A stretch of DNA of 64,000 nt from Trichomonas vaginalis G3 (GCF_026262505.1 NC_067205.1:11594001-11658000); one strand, 5' to 3'. Counted from the stretch's first letter, positions 10,538-21,730 are shown. The notes: generated from the sequence alone by a model not told the origin. Program-made: numbers and translations.

Positions 10538-11503
10538 TTAAAGTTGCATTTCCATAGGAATGTTTAATTGAACCAAATTCTCTTCTTCCAAGTCCTTTTC
10601 TGCAGGAATTGTTGGAATGGCAATCAAAGATTTGTTTTTTGATGATTTTACTGCAACAAATTCTTCAATTTCTGCATTTGGATCGGCAACTGGTTCTTCT
10701 GGTTCTGATTCCTCTTCATAGTCATCAGAAACTTCTTGTACTTCAATGTCCTGAACAGTTATTGGTGTTTGAGATGAATTTCCGCTATCAGATTTATGAT
10801 GGACTGAAAGATGGTCGTGGAGCTGTTCCTGAGCGTAATACATGGTGTATAGCTTGGGTAAATCGATTTCACTTTTCTCAATGATTGATTCTGGGTCTTC
10901 TGGATAATTTTTGAGCGCATTAAGGATTTTGTTAATGTATTCAAAGCATAATGCTTCGAATTTGTATAGCTCTGTAAAAGTATGACTATATCTGACCCAT
11001 GCGGATTTGATTCTTCGCCATTGAAACCTTTTATATTTCTTATGAGTTTCAAGAAGAAGTTTGTCAAGGTTGTAGAGTCTTTCTGCTGAATCTCGTTCAG
11101 CTTTAACAGCATTCTGATAGAAACTTGATGTTGGTTTGTAATTATATTTTGCAAAATGAGAATTTTGAAAATCGCGCATAAAATCTTGATATGCATTAAG
11201 TCTATCTGTCCTTACTCGAACTAAAACGGCAAATCTTGCGTTGATGTCTTTAAGATCTTCAAGTGAACGTCGATAACTTTTTGCAGCGTTTTTGTAATAC
11301 TCTGAAAGCCTCTTGTATATTTCATCAATGGTGTCAATACTCGTTTGATACATTGTTGCATCAAATTGTACTAAGTTGTTCATGTTATATGCGTAATTTC
11401 TGTAAACATCTGAAATCTTTTCTAATTTGTCGATAGATTTCAACATAGCAGCAACGAATTGATCCAATTCATTCTCATCGATAGTCACTTTCTTTGATTC
11501 CAT
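10538..11503 (-). CDS. coiled-coil, BAR/F-BAR-like protein with acidic tail
   Basis: 321 residues. Residues about 5-215 are almost wholly alpha-helical and charged, with long heptad-like stretches (ISDVYRNYAYNMNNL, IYKRLSEYYKNAAKSYRRSL, RWRRIKSAWVRYSHTFTELY) typical of a BAR/IMD-type membrane-curving helical bundle. Residues about 225-321 are a low-complexity acidic tail (YEEESEPEEPVADPNAEIEE). If the fold is right, the protein shapes or senses curved membranes. The assignment rests on the helix pattern and length, not on a specific motif, so 'helical coiled-coil protein' is the safe name. Confidence 0.65.
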   Translation of the reverse strand: MESKKVTIDENELDQFVAAMLKSIDKLEKISDVYRNYAYNMNNLVQFDATMYQTSIDTIDEIYKRLSEYYKNAAKSYRRSLEDLKDINARFAVLVRVRTDRLNAYQDFMRDFQNSHFAKYNYKPTSSFYQNAVKAERDSAERLYNLDKLLLETHKKYKRFQWRRIKSAWVRYSHTFTELYKFEALCFEYINKILNALKNYPEDPESIIEKSEIDLPKLYTMYYAQEQLHDHLSVHHKSDSGNSSQTPITVQDIEVQEVSDDYEEESEPEEPVADPNAEIEEFVAVKSSKNKSLIAIPTIPAEKDLEEENLVQLNIPMEMQL

Positions 11504-11911
11504 CCCTATTTTGAATTATCGCTTTTTTCGTCGTATTGTCACCTTTACAACGATCTGATTTTCAATTCCTTTGTTAGGGGTGTGTAACCATAAAAATTTA
11601 AAGAAAAAATAAATATGGGTATGAACATTATAGTTTGCTATTTTTGAATTGATTTTTATCGTTATGGTTTATGAATCAAAAAAAAATTCCGAAATCATAT
11701 AAAATGTTATTAACTGCATGTGTGGAATTCATATTTTCAGAAGACAACAATAAATCATATAAATCTTTGAATAATTTTAGTGGTTAATAGATTACAAGAT
11801 AGCATAATAAAGAGTCTTTATTTTTTCATGTAATATCAATGGTTAAGAGTAGATACTTTTTAAATAATAAAATAAAAATAAAAAATAAAAGAGTAAAAGA
11901 ATATTTTTAGA
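11504..11911. other. AT-rich spacer
   Basis: About 400 bp upstream of the BAR-like gene; no gene or repeat seen. It ends at the target duplication of the transposon starting at 11921. Confidence 0.45.
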
Positions 11912-11920
11912 AAGGAATGT

Positions 11921-13406
11921 AAGGATGTCAATTTGGAAGAAAAGTGAGAAAATTCCTAAAATGCTAAAAATGAATTTTCCAAACGTATTTTTTTATCTCA
12001 TTTTTTTGATTTTGAAAAAAATTTGGAGAGAAGAACTCTTCGTTTTTGAATTTTATCACGATGGTTTTAAAGTATATTAGACACATGTATTGGTATTACT
12101 ATTTTTGTATATTTTGAGAGAAAATCCCTAAAAAGTGAGAAAATCTAAGACGGTTTGAGAAAATATATAAACTATTGAAAATTTGAATTAAACTTCTAAT
12201 TTGGAAAAACGAAATTTGGAAAGAAGAAAATTCAAAAATCGAGATTTAGACTCAGCATCAAATGGAGAACAAAATGTTTCTTCATATGAAGGAAAAAAAT
12301 TTTCTTGTGAAGAAATAGAGCTTTTAAAATTTTATTGTATGTAATGAAATAAACAAATATTAAAATTATTTTTTGATAACAAGAAAATTCCCAATAGAAA
12401 ATATTTGAGAGAAAGAAAAAAAGAAAATTGAAAAATATTACTCTCCTTTATATTTCATGAGATTTTAAATTTATTCTCATAAAATTGACAATTTTATACG
12501 TTTAGATGAAAATAAGTGATTTTGGTTGAAATAGAAATTATTATTTGCTTACAGCTATCAAATAGATTTTTGCTATTTTGATTAAAATTTGTTCATCAAA
12601 TTAATAAATTTTTTCTAAATATCTTAAATATCTGGATCACTCACATATACAATGAATTGAACGATAAAAATAATACAAACTCAACTAAGTTTCCTGTCTT
12701 TCAACTAAAAAAAATTATGCAAATTAAATTAAATTGTTTATTCAAATATAAAACAAAGAAGAAGTAATTACAGTTATCATAAACTTTATGAATAACTCTG
12801 TAATTGGTTCAGATTTTCGTAAAAATATTTTTATTAATATCGATAAGAATACGTTTACCTACTATCACAACATATCGATAAACAAGAGTAGAGTGATTTT
12901 TATCATCGAAACTTTTTAAAAGCTGTAAGCTGGAAGGAAAAATCTTGTTTTATCTGAGTTAGTTGTAGAACTATTGATGCACGAGTTATCATTGTGATGT
13001 AGAAGGATGTCAATGTACTGACTGAAGGATATGAAGTGAATTGAATTTCATTGCATTTCAATTTGATCAAAATTTGTTGAAATGATATGAATGTGTCAAC
13101 ATCTGTATCACTCTCTTTCACTCCTTCCCTATTCTTTCGAGAACGAAGCTAGCTTAGCTTTCGCTGAGCAAATTGACACTTTTGATGCCCTAAACGTACA
13201 TGCTCTCAAATTTATCGAAAAAAATTATACCACCTAAACTAGTATATTCTTATTTTAAATATGATATTATCCTTAGAATCCACACTAGAATATATTTAAA
13301 TCAACTTTTAAAAAAGTTCGAATCCTGCGCATCTCACTTTTTAAATTTTCGAAAAGGAAAATTATATTCTCCTAAAATGAAAACAATTTTCCGAATTGAC
13401 ATCCTT
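11921..13406. mobile_element. non-autonomous DNA transposon, 1.5 kb, 9-bp target duplication
   Basis: The left end reads AAGGATGTCAATTTGGAAGA and the right end, read inward on the other strand, AAGGATGTCAATTCGGAAAA (18 of 20 identical). The element is flanked by a perfect 9-bp direct repeat AAGGAATGT at 11912-11920 and 13407-13415. A 9-bp duplication is typical of Mutator-like (MULE) elements. No transposase frame is visible inside, so it is non-autonomous or fully decayed. Both ends also share AAAAGTGAGA further in. A 72-codon minus-strand frame at 12903-13121 has no family features. Confidence 0.8.
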
Positions 13407-13432
13407 AAGGAATGTTATCAAAATTTGGTAAC

Positions 13433-14152
13433 TTACATCCTATTCTTAGAAATATGACCGATGATGCTGACATCATCGTCTTCTGACTCAAAATTATGAG
13501 CTTCGTAAGAAACTTCGCCATCAATTGTTCCAATAAGCTCTATCTTATTGATAGCTATGCATGGTGGATCTCCTGGGCAAGCTTCATCCTGAATAAGACT
13601 GATATATCTTGTATTATAAGATTCGCTGAATTTATATGTTTTGTCCTTGCAGTAAACCATTTCCATATCTTTTTCGACTGAATGAACTGTCTTCCATGTA
13701 ACATTGTCATTCGAAATCTGGAAACTCCATGAGTAAAGGCAGCAGCGGCAGCAGTATTCGATATCATAGCAGCAGCAACCATCAGATCCGGATTCACCGC
13801 AGCATCCAGCTTTGATATAATATCCATTTAATCTCATGTTGCTGTTTTTGATACTTAAAGTAATCCATGGGTGATCTGTACTTTTACGACCGCATTCTGA
13901 GCACCAGTCATACTTTTTCTACATTTGATTGAATGCATATTCAGGTTTTGTTTTTTGAATTGTGCCATTTATATACTGTGAAGATGATCCACTGACTGAG
14001 CATTCTACCATACCTTTGTGATAAGCATTTTTAAGGATAGAATTAGAATCAGTCAAAAGACTTTCGCAAATTACAAAAAGCATTAATTTTTTTATGTCAG
14101 ATTCTAATAGCATAAGTAATTCTTTCGTTAATGTAACAATAAATGTACCCAT
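13433..14152 (-). pseudogene. Cys-rich F5/8C-like domain protein interrupted by one in-frame TAG
   Basis: A 239-codon frame from ATG 14152 to 13433 is interrupted once by TAG at 13919-13921; the sequence continues sensibly in the same frame on both sides (up to NQM, then KKYDWCSECGR). The second half has the discoidin-like blocks MRLNGYYIKAG, WSFQISNDNVTWKTV and INKIELIGTIDG, the same order as in the small F5/8C-like genes of this window. An unusual Cys-rich insertion (CCGESGSDGCCCYDIEYCCR) sits in the loop after 'GYYI'. Likely a young pseudogene; a base error is the alternative. Proteins of this class probably bind ligands, but the role is unknown. Confidence 0.65.
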
Positions 14153-14362
14153 TTACCTTATTAATTTAGCTGCTCTTGACAAAAATATCCAAAAGAAAAC
14201 CTAGAGTTTGTGTTGGAGATCAATCAAGATTTGGAATACTCAGTCCACAAGCTAAAAGAGCTAAGTTTAATTCATTCATTGTAAAAATAAAAAAATTATT
14301 GAAAGAATTCTTTCAATAAAAGAGTAAATTGATAGAAAAACAAACAGTAATATTTTAGTTTA

Positions 14363-16000
14363 TTATTGTGTAATCTTCTGGTTGATGTATTCTAAAATAA
14401 TTGGATCATTCAAAGAATTTGCATAACTTATGGCATTCAAGCCATGGTTATCTTCTATGTTAACATCAGATCCATGCTCTAGAAGTATTTTAACAGATTC
14501 TTGACAATCTAAGTGAATTGCGTTAATCAAAGGAGTTTTTCCTTCCAAATCTTTTGAATTTATATCAGCACCATACTTTATTAATAATTCAAGCAAATTA
14601 GGATATTTGACGCAAACAATCATGTTAATTGGAGAAATATTATCAATATTCTTTGTATTTACATCAGCTCCTTTCTCCAAAAGTAAATTTACAGTATTAA
14701 AACAATTATTTCTTACAGCCAAAAACAAAGCAGTCCTATTTTTTACATCTTTTGATTCTAAATCGACTCCTTTTTCAATTAAATAACTGCAAACATCAGA
14801 ATATCCGTTACCTGCTGCGAAAAGAAAACAATTTGTGTCTTGATCGTCTCTCATATTTATATCAGCTCCATTATCACAAAGAAATTCGACAATTTGTAGA
14901 TGATTGCGCGCGCATGCCATCATTAAACATGTTTGCATATTCCGATTCCTTTCATTTACTTTCGATCCATGATTTACTAAAAAAGTGACAATTTCTAAAT
15001 TTCCAACCATTGAAGCAAGCATAAGAGGTGTATCTCCAAGAGAATTCTTATGATTAACATCTGCTCCTTTATCTACTAAGTACGAAACAAACTTTATAGA
15101 ACAATTTTTCGCTGCAAAATTCAAAGGAGTTGATAATCCAACATTTTCCGCATTTACATCAGCCCCTGAATCAACTAAGTACTTGAAAATGACATAGATA
15201 TTATCATTGATTGATGATATAAGTGGATTATAGCCATTATTGTCAAAACTGTCGATATTAGAATTATCTTTGAATATTTTGTAAAAAAATGCAACAAAAT
15301 TAAATGATTTTGTGCATATCGGGTATGAATATTCGAAATTGTGGTTGTCTTGGAGATAAAGTGCGATATCGTTGCGATTTGAAACGATTGAAACTTCAAT
15401 TAACAAAGGAACGATGTTTGAGTTCTTTTCACATATGTGGAAGATCTCGTAGCTGCCTCCTATTATGGATGCCATGATTGTTCGTTGATAATCGACTGAA
15501 ATATTATTTAATAAAAATTTAAAAATTTTTAATGAGCCGTATTGAGCAGCGAGTTCGACAAGAAATGTGTTGTTGATGACCATTTTGAAATTAAAACCTG
15601 GCACACTTGAAATTTCAATAAATTTATCGATATCATCTTCAAAAATTGCTTTCATTATGTTCAATGTTGAATTGTTGTCTGCATGTTGATGTCTAGCGAT
15701 CTGTATTTCTGGAGAATATCTTGATGAAAATATATTTTCTCCTGAAAAAGAATTATGTGATTGTAATATACGTGAAAATAGATCATCGTATGTAAGTATT
15801 TGTCGTTGCCTATAATATGCCATATGAAAAAGCATTTCAAATACTTGAGATACAGTTAAATACTCATTTTGAATGCAATTTTCAATTTTGGTATATACAT
15901 TTTCAATATTATCCTGTGATAGATTCCATGTATCATCACAGGTCTGAATTAAATAATTTAAATCTTCTGGAAAATTATGCTCTTGAAGAACAAATTGCAT
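14363..16000 (-). CDS. ankyrin-repeat protein with DUF3447-like head (intact)
   Basis: 545 residues. Residues about 1-130 form the helical head seen in many trichomonad ankyrin proteins; about 130-260 the 'FLVELAAQYGSLKIFKFLL' block; about 260-545 nine ankyrin repeats (for example GDTPLMLASMVGNLEIVTFL, KTPLINAIHLDCQESVKILL). This is the domain order of the interrupted gene at 5198-6772 and serves as its intact reference. No membrane segment or catalytic domain is seen; protein-protein binding is the likely role. The start is supported by an Inr-like motif 7 nt upstream. Confidence 0.88.
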   Translation of the reverse strand: MQFVLQEHNFPEDLNYLIQTCDDTWNLSQDNIENVYTKIENCIQNEYLTVSQVFEMLFHMAYYRQRQILTYDDLFSRILQSHNSFSGENIFSSRYSPEIQIARHQHADNNSTLNIMKAIFEDDIDKFIEISSVPGFNFKMVINNTFLVELAAQYGSLKIFKFLLNNISVDYQRTIMASIIGGSYEIFHICEKNSNIVPLLIEVSIVSNRNDIALYLQDNHNFEYSYPICTKSFNFVAFFYKIFKDNSNIDSFDNNGYNPLISSINDNIYVIFKYLVDSGADVNAENVGLSTPLNFAAKNCSIKFVSYLVDKGADVNHKNSLGDTPLMLASMVGNLEIVTFLVNHGSKVNERNRNMQTCLMMACARNHLQIVEFLCDNGADINMRDDQDTNCFLFAAGNGYSDVCSYLIEKGVDLESKDVKNRTALFLAVRNNCFNTVNLLLEKGADVNTKNIDNISPINMIVCVKYPNLLELLIKYGADINSKDLEGKTPLINAIHLDCQESVKILLEHGSDVNIEDNHGLNAISYANSLNDPIILEYINQKITQ

Positions 16001-16010
16001 TGAAAAGTGA
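16001..16010 (-). promoter_or_regulatory. Inr-like initiator of the ankyrin gene
   Basis: Minus-strand TCACTTTTCA directly precedes ATG 16000. It closely matches the trichomonad initiator TCA-Py-T-(T/A)-Y-TCA and would give a 5' leader of about 8 nt, which is usual for these organisms. Confidence 0.65.
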
Positions 16011-16130
16011 CAAATAAAATTTTCAAAAAAAATTCAATGGAATCATTCAAAAAGGTTACAAATTCAAACAAAAAAAATCATTCAAAAAGTGAGGATAAAA
16101 TTGAAAATTTTTAGATGAGCAAATGTAATA

Positions 16131-16204
16131 GCCTGTGTAGCTCAACCGGATAGAGCATAAGACTCTTAATCTTGGGGTTGCGGGTTCGAGTCCCGCCACT
16201 GGCT
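16131..16204 (+). tRNA. tRNA-Lys (anticodon CUU)
   Basis: A full cloverleaf can be drawn: acceptor GCCTGTG with CACTGGC (one T-T mismatch at the fourth pair), D arm GCTC..GAGC, anticodon stem TAAGA/TCTTG around loop CTCTTAA giving anticodon CTT, T arm GCGGG-TTCGAGT-CCCGC, discriminator T. A run of seven T follows at 16207-16213, the RNA polymerase III stop signal. Confidence 0.93.
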
Positions 16205-16206
16205 CC

Positions 16207-16213
16207 TTTTTTT
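16207..16213 (+). terminator. Pol III T-run after tRNA-Lys
   Basis: Seven T residues two bases after the tRNA 3' end. Confidence 0.7.
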
Positions 16214-16969
16214 CACATGATGATTTTTTTCTTTTTCTAAAAACTGTTGTTTTGGAGCTAACTAGAATTGTAAATTGTGGTTGAATTTGCGTTAACCAAA
16301 CTTCTGATTTGGGATTTTGTTCAGTCAACAAAAATTTTGATTGATTTCATGGAAATAAAAATTATTTGTTGATAAATAGCAGCAATTAAACGTAATTCAT
16401 TCTATTCGATGAAGTCTTGCCTTTTGTATCCGAATTAACTGTTCGTTATGAGTTAGATCTATGAATTAATACAAATTTGAAAAATATTTCTGTATTTTCA
16501 ATTAAAAATTGATTGCTGGCCAACACGTATTCGTTTTGATCAATAGCTTCTTCTGCTTAAAATGCTTTTATTATTAAAAGTATTCAGTATGCGAAAAAAT
16601 CTTGGAAAATGTCATTTTTTATTTCATAATTATTCAAGTGAAGTCAATAGATGGGAAATCAGAAATGTGAAATGTCCATTTCACAATGAAACTGAGGTGT
16701 TCAGTTCTCATATAAACTATTTACGACTGACAGACACGCCAATATTTTAATTTTCGTCAACCATATTAATTTTTCTAAACGATGGATAGCAAGACAATTG
16801 TGAATTGTTTTTCAGATGTATGAGATTCATGAATATTAATAGCTCATCATTATAGATAATTCTTATCGTCTGTTGGAATTTACCGGCCACTTATTTGGGT
16901 CTCAATACAAATTTGTTCAGATTTTTAAAATGTGATAATATGTGCCAATACAGTGAGATTTTGTCTTGA
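16214..16969. other. spacer of about 750 bp
   Basis: AT-rich. A 62-codon plus-strand frame at 16562-16750 has no recognisable feature. Nothing else seen. Confidence 0.4.
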
Positions 16970-19758
16970 ATGATTCAATCGTTTTCAAAAAAACCGAAAT
17001 TCTATTTTCAATTTCTGATGATTTTGTTTTTGCTTAGATCAGCAAAAGCAGATAGCAACCTATTCGGAAAACTATATAAAGATAGCATGGAAAGAACTCT
17101 TACATTTACAGATGATGAATTCCACCAAAATTCATATTGCAATTCTTTGAATTCTCAGATTCAATGCGGAAAAAATAATGGAGATCAAGGATATAGTTGT
17201 AAAACCACAGATAATATTAGTTATCCTCACGATGATGATTGTTTTAGTTATTTCGAAAAGAATCTTACAGATGATCAGGATTTCAAGGAGACATATTGGG
17301 ATTATATAAGTTTTGCTTGTAATGCTAAGAATGCTGGACGTTGTTACTTTCAAGTATTTTTTGATGATGATCAAGGTTACGTCACTCGCTGCAAAAAATA
17401 TCTAGATACCATCCACACGTATGATATTCAGCCAGTTTCATTGAAAAGGCCAGAAAAATTAGAAAATTAAGAGCTTATATTTTACCACAGAGTTTAGAAA
17501 CAGTATTTTATGAGATTTCCGTAACGACTACTTATATACCTGTAATTGACAAAATTCCAAATTATTCAGAAGACAAAGTTCGGAAAGAAATGTTTCCGAC
17601 AGCATTCAAAACACCAATACAAACGAAAAATAACAAACCTGCCTATAGAGCAACATTAAAACTATACAAAGGTAATCCAAGTATTAATTTATCAACAATG
17701 TTAATGGAATTTCCGTATCCAATTTCAAGAATCATAAGTAATAACCATGTTTTTGTTCCTGGGAAATGTAGTTATCAATTCGTTTCTCCTATTATTGCAA
17801 ACAAAACACATATATTTGGTATTGATGTTTTCAATCGCGAAACATTTATTGATTGGACATTTAATCATTATGAATTTATGAGATCGAATACATCATCTCT
17901 TAATATGAAAATCAAACCAATCAAAGATGTAAATATATCATACATTATTATGGAAGCAAACACTAGTTCATTTTTAGAAGCAATGGAAGTTTGGCATCAA
18001 GCATTTCCTGATTTGTATGGAATTAATCCTTATGGTAAATCATCTATTGCAATATCTCCAAACACAACTAATTGGAATTCAGAAATGGTCACAAAATACG
18101 GCGGTAAATTACTTTGGGGTTCTAACAATAAATACAATAAAGAAACTAAAAACTTTTATGAAATGAATCCTTTCGCAATAATATTATACAATGATACTAA
18201 CCAAAAATATAATTCAAAAGAATATGATTTAATAAAATCATATGGTGTAAGTTATGATAATAATGGGTATTATTTTGCTTTAGAAAGTTGCGAAAATTAT
18301 AACGATTATTTGGTAGTTTTATCTGATGCTGTTAGAGAATACCATATAGAGAGATTTAAAGAAATGAATAACAAATATAACTTTTCTGGAATCGCGATTA
18401 GAAATTTTGATACAACATTAATGGGAAATATTTGTACGAATGGTAAGAATTATGCGTCTTATAAACCTATGGGTAATATTGATTCTATTATTCCTTATGC
18501 TTTATTAGATGGTGATGATAATGAAACTTTTAATTATCAGTGGGGATTGTTAAAACTATTAGAAGAATTACATGAATATTCCCCTGATGGTTTTTTGGTC
18601 GAATGTAAGAATGTTCATCCACAACTTGCTCAATATGTTGGATCAGTCTTGTATAGAATGCAAAATACGGAACAATACTCTGCATACACATATGAAAACA
18701 AAATTGGACTTTGAAACACAAGATTTTCGCTTGGATCGAAAGTTATTTCAATAATGGATGAAACTGGATCTGATCATCGTGAAAACTGGGCATCCACAAC
18801 GCCGATTATTGGTGCATTGCCAACAGGATATAACTACAAAAAATTTGGCAACGTTTGGGATAGTAAATATGGTATTGAAACATATTTAGGTGGTCAGTAT
18901 CTCAGATTTGGCGAAGTTTATGAAGAAATCTTTGAGAATGCTAAATTCATGGCAAATGTAAATGGTGCAATTAAAAGTACAGACTTAGAATATTACTCAG
19001 GTTTTTGTAAGAATGATAACTCATCATGTTATTTAAGTGTATTACAATCAAGAGAAACAAATGAAACATATACTGTTAATTTCACAGATGAAGTAGCAGA
19101 TGCTGAATGTTTTGCAAAAGGCCACAATTTGGAATGTGAAATAAAAGGTCAAACAGTATATTTAAAGTCATATGATCAATATAGAACAGCTGTAATTAAA
19201 TTCAGAATGAAATCATGGATTAAAGCAGAAGAAACACCAAAAATAACTCCTCCACCTCCAACTAGTCAGCCAACACAATCATTGCAACCATTAAAGTCAA
19301 ATGAAACATATGCAATTAAATCAACACTTACTCAAACAATTACACAAACTGATATTCAAACAACACAAATTACAATTACTAAAGAAAATTCGACATTTGT
19401 TGAAACAGAAATTGTTACATGGATTCATACTTTTGTTGAAACATTCTTTTATACTTCAGTTATATTCATATCTGAGTTAGAAGGAATATCGAAGAGTCGT
19501 TTAACTCCTCCACAAATCATTCTTATCTCTTCAATTATCATTGTTTCATTATTTACTTTGGCGATTATAGGAATAACTTTGTGGAGAAAGTCTCGTAAAA
19601 ACATTGATGATAATTCAGATTCAGAAACAGATTTATCTGATGTAAACCAAACAGTTGACATGGGAATGAGTAAGTCAATTGTTTTAGATCCTGAAGCGCC
19701 CATATGTATTAACTATGAAAATGATGAAGATGAAGTATTTTTAAATCGAGACTTTTAA
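16970..19758 (+). pseudogene. large type I surface glycoprotein gene, interrupted by one frameshift and one stop
   Basis: Three consecutive open stretches form one gene of about 929 codons. It begins with a signal peptide (FYFQFLMILFLLRSAKA), followed by a Cys-containing region and a long ectodomain rich in NxS/T sites. A frame change lies at or near the A-run 17453-17458, and an in-frame TGA at 18712-18714. The end carries a Ser/Thr/Pro-rich stalk (TPPPPTSQPTQS near 19245), one transmembrane segment (IILISSIIIVSLFTLAIIGI, about 19515-19575) and an acidic tail of about 60 residues. The ectodomain has a faint TIM-barrel glycoside-hydrolase feel (SPDGFLVECKN, then DETGSDHRENW), but I cannot name a family. 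Both interruptions could be sequence errors, since one is in a homopolymer. Confidence 0.7.
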
Positions 19759-20224
19759 TTTAAAAATTTTTTGTTTCATAAAATTATCTCGTTTCTTCGT
19801 ATGATATTAAAGAATTTGTATAATTAAATTAACATTGCAGTGTTTTTCTTTCAAAAATTCATGTGGTTGAATAGGCTTGATTCACAATTTATAAATAAAA
19901 CTTTTTAAGAGAAAGACGATCATAATTTCGAATGTCTTATCAAAACTGAAGAATCATTATAATAATATTAACTTTATCTGAAGATATGATTCAATAATTC
20001 AACAAAGTCGGGTGATTTTATAGTAATCTTGAAAGTTATCTAATAACCTTGATAATAATCCAGAAAAGAGAAGTAATTATTTATCCAAAAAAAATTTAGA
20101 AATAAGAAAATGATTTTGAAAATTAAATCATAATTAATGCAATTTTTGTTGTATTATTTATTTTTGAAAAAAAAAATTAATCATGCAATATAATCTATTT
20201 TAAATCTACTTCCCTTTTATGCTA
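19759..20224. other. AT-rich spacer
   Basis: About 470 bp, no gene or repeat that I can support. Confidence 0.4.
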
Positions 20225-20643
20225 AAAATTATTGAGTGCGGGACAAATTTGCCAAGTGTCACTTTTCAATAACCTTAAATTACGCTTTTCTAATTTTTTT
20301 TAAAAAAATAACCTTAAATTATATTTGAAGAAATTATGTCTATGATATATGTTTTATGCTAGAATCTTGGAGTTTTCATGCACTACACAAGAGCTCCAAG
20401 GTTCCAAGAGTGAATGCTCAATAGCAATTATAGAGATGTACCTTTTCAAAATGACTTTTACTGATTAAATTTAATCAATAGAAGACATTTTGAAAAGGTA
20501 CCTCTACAATTAGATATACAAGAGATTCAAAGCTTCATTTCAGATATATTTGAAACTTTGAAACTCTTGGTAGATTTTGAGTGAATGCTGACAATCATCT
20601 TTGAGAAGGTTTTCTTAAAGAAAACCTTCTCAAAGAGGTTTCT

Positions 20644-20694
20644 CAGGAGCTCTGAGGCTCCCTTTCGTAATGATTGGGAGCCTTGGGGCTCCTG
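20644..20694. repeat. 51-nt GC-rich hairpin, copy 1
   Basis: Starts CAGGAGCTCTGAGGCTCCC and ends GGGAGCCTTGGGGCTCCTG; the arms pair over most of their length around the loop TTTCGTAATGATT. It is repeated at 20766-20816 with one base changed. Confidence 0.85.
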
Positions 20695-20723
20695 AGACGA
20701 AGAATGGCTTCGCCGAATCTTTG

Positions 20724-20758
20724 ATCAGCAGAGGCCAAATGAAAAGGCCTCTGCTGAT
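20724..20758. repeat. hairpin with 13-bp perfect stem
   Basis: ATCAGCAGAGGCC (20724-20736) pairs with GGCCTCTGCTGAT (20746-20758) around a 9-nt loop. It lies between the two 51-nt hairpins. Confidence 0.85.
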
Positions 20759-20765
20759 TGATTCT

Positions 20766-20816
20766 CAGGAGCCCTGAGGCTCCCTTTCGTAATGATTGGG
20801 AGCCTTGGGGCTCCTG
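20766..20816. repeat. 51-nt GC-rich hairpin, copy 2
   Basis: Same as 20644-20694 except CCCTGAGG in place of CTCTGAGG. The near-perfect identity in a decayed AT-rich element points to recent duplication or selection on the structure. Confidence 0.85.
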
Positions 20817-20896
20817 CAGCAGAGTATCGCTCCGCTCCATTAATTTTTTTTAAAAAAAGTGCCGTGTGGCAAATTTGTCCTGTTCCCAAAATTATT

Positions 20897-21657
20897 CAAA
20901 ATAACTGTTTTGAAAAAGTAGAAATTATAATTCATTGTTAAAATCAAATTTTGATGAGTAAAAAATCTTTTCCATAGTTTGTATATCATAAGTGTTATCT
21001 TATTTCAATACCTTGTTTAAACAATTTGGGAAGTGAATCTGTCAAATCAAAAAAAGAGTTTTTCCTTTATCTCCTTCTCTTGCTATCATGATAATCATTG
21101 TGCATGCGAATTGATCCTCACAGATAACACTTCCACTAATTTTGCGGAATGCTTTCATGTTTCAAGCGCATTTTTTTTCCATTTTATATCAACTTTTCGC
21201 AGAACAACCAGAATCATTAACAAACTAATGATACCACTATTCTATACTCGCAAATGACTCCATGCAAAATGATTCAGTTTTTCATTTGATTTTTTAAGAA
21301 ATTTCCATCTTAGCTTACTAATGCATATAAAAATGATCAAGATTGCGCCTAGTGATCAGAGATATAACATGCTTACAGAACGTTTTCACAAATTTTGAAT
21401 TTGCAATATTAAATGTTCAAAAGTCAGAATTTTTTAGCAAACCATTACAATATGTTCTATTCAGATACAGAACACATTCATTCCTGATGCATTAAAATGA
21501 AAAGAAATTTTTATAAGTTCGATATTCTTTCAATGTGTTTTACTTAGAATGTTTAAACAAAAGTATTAAGATATTTACTTTTAATACTATCGAAAGAACA
21601 AATAACATACGGATTTACAAGTCTCTTATAATAATTCAATAGGAAAAAGAAAAATTA
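20897..21657. other. spacer of about 760 bp
   Basis: AT-rich. A 74-codon frame at 21033-21257 has no recognisable feature. Nothing else seen before the tRNA-Phe. Confidence 0.4.
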
Positions 21658-21730
21658 TGGGACTTCGCGGACTTGAACCACGTACCTTGCGATCTTCAGT
21701 CGCACGCTCTCCCAGGTGAGCTAAAGTCCC
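21658..21730 (-). tRNA. tRNA-Phe (anticodon GAA)
   Basis: Minus-strand cloverleaf: acceptor GGGACTT/AAGTCCC with discriminator A, D arm GCTC..GAGC, anticodon stem TGCGA/TCGCA around loop CTGAAGA giving anticodon GAA, T arm CGTGG-TTCAAGT-CCGCG. The 3' flank on the minus strand is T-rich (TTTTTCTTTTTCC), a plausible Pol III stop. Confidence 0.93.

Larger units (their letters stand above)
20234..20887. mobile_element. non-autonomous, hairpin-rich DNA transposon, 654 bp, 9-bp target duplication
   Basis: The ends are inverted repeats sharing GGACAAATTTGCCA within a roughly 34-bp imperfect repeat (left GAGTGCGGGACAAATTTGCC; right, inverted, GGGAACAGGACAAATTTGCC). Perfect 9-bp direct repeats AAAATTATT flank it at 20225-20233 and 20888-20896, as in MULE-type elements. 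There is no coding capacity. The inside is a chain of strong hairpins: a 16-bp stem GTACCTTTTCAAAATG near 20438-20505, CTTTGAGAAGG...CCTTCTCAAAG near 20601-20637, two 51-nt GC-rich hairpins and a 13-bp stem between them. Confidence 0.85.

Noticed and set aside
12903-13121. 72-codon minus-strand frame inside the transposon
   Set aside because: No similarity to a transposase, short, low support.
16056-16331. 91-codon minus-strand frame across tRNA-Lys
   Set aside because: It is the reverse strand of the tRNA; the phrase GLEPATPRL is a well-known tRNA-antisense artefact.
16562-16750. 62-codon plus-strand frame
   Set aside because: AT-rich spacer, no motif; not reported as a gene.
16970-19758. 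Naming the surface protein a GH31 glucosidase
   Set aside because: Only weak local resemblance; catalytic motifs cannot be shown.
21033-21257. 74-codon plus-strand frame
   Set aside because: Low-complexity hydrophobic/Ser-rich product, no promoter motif.
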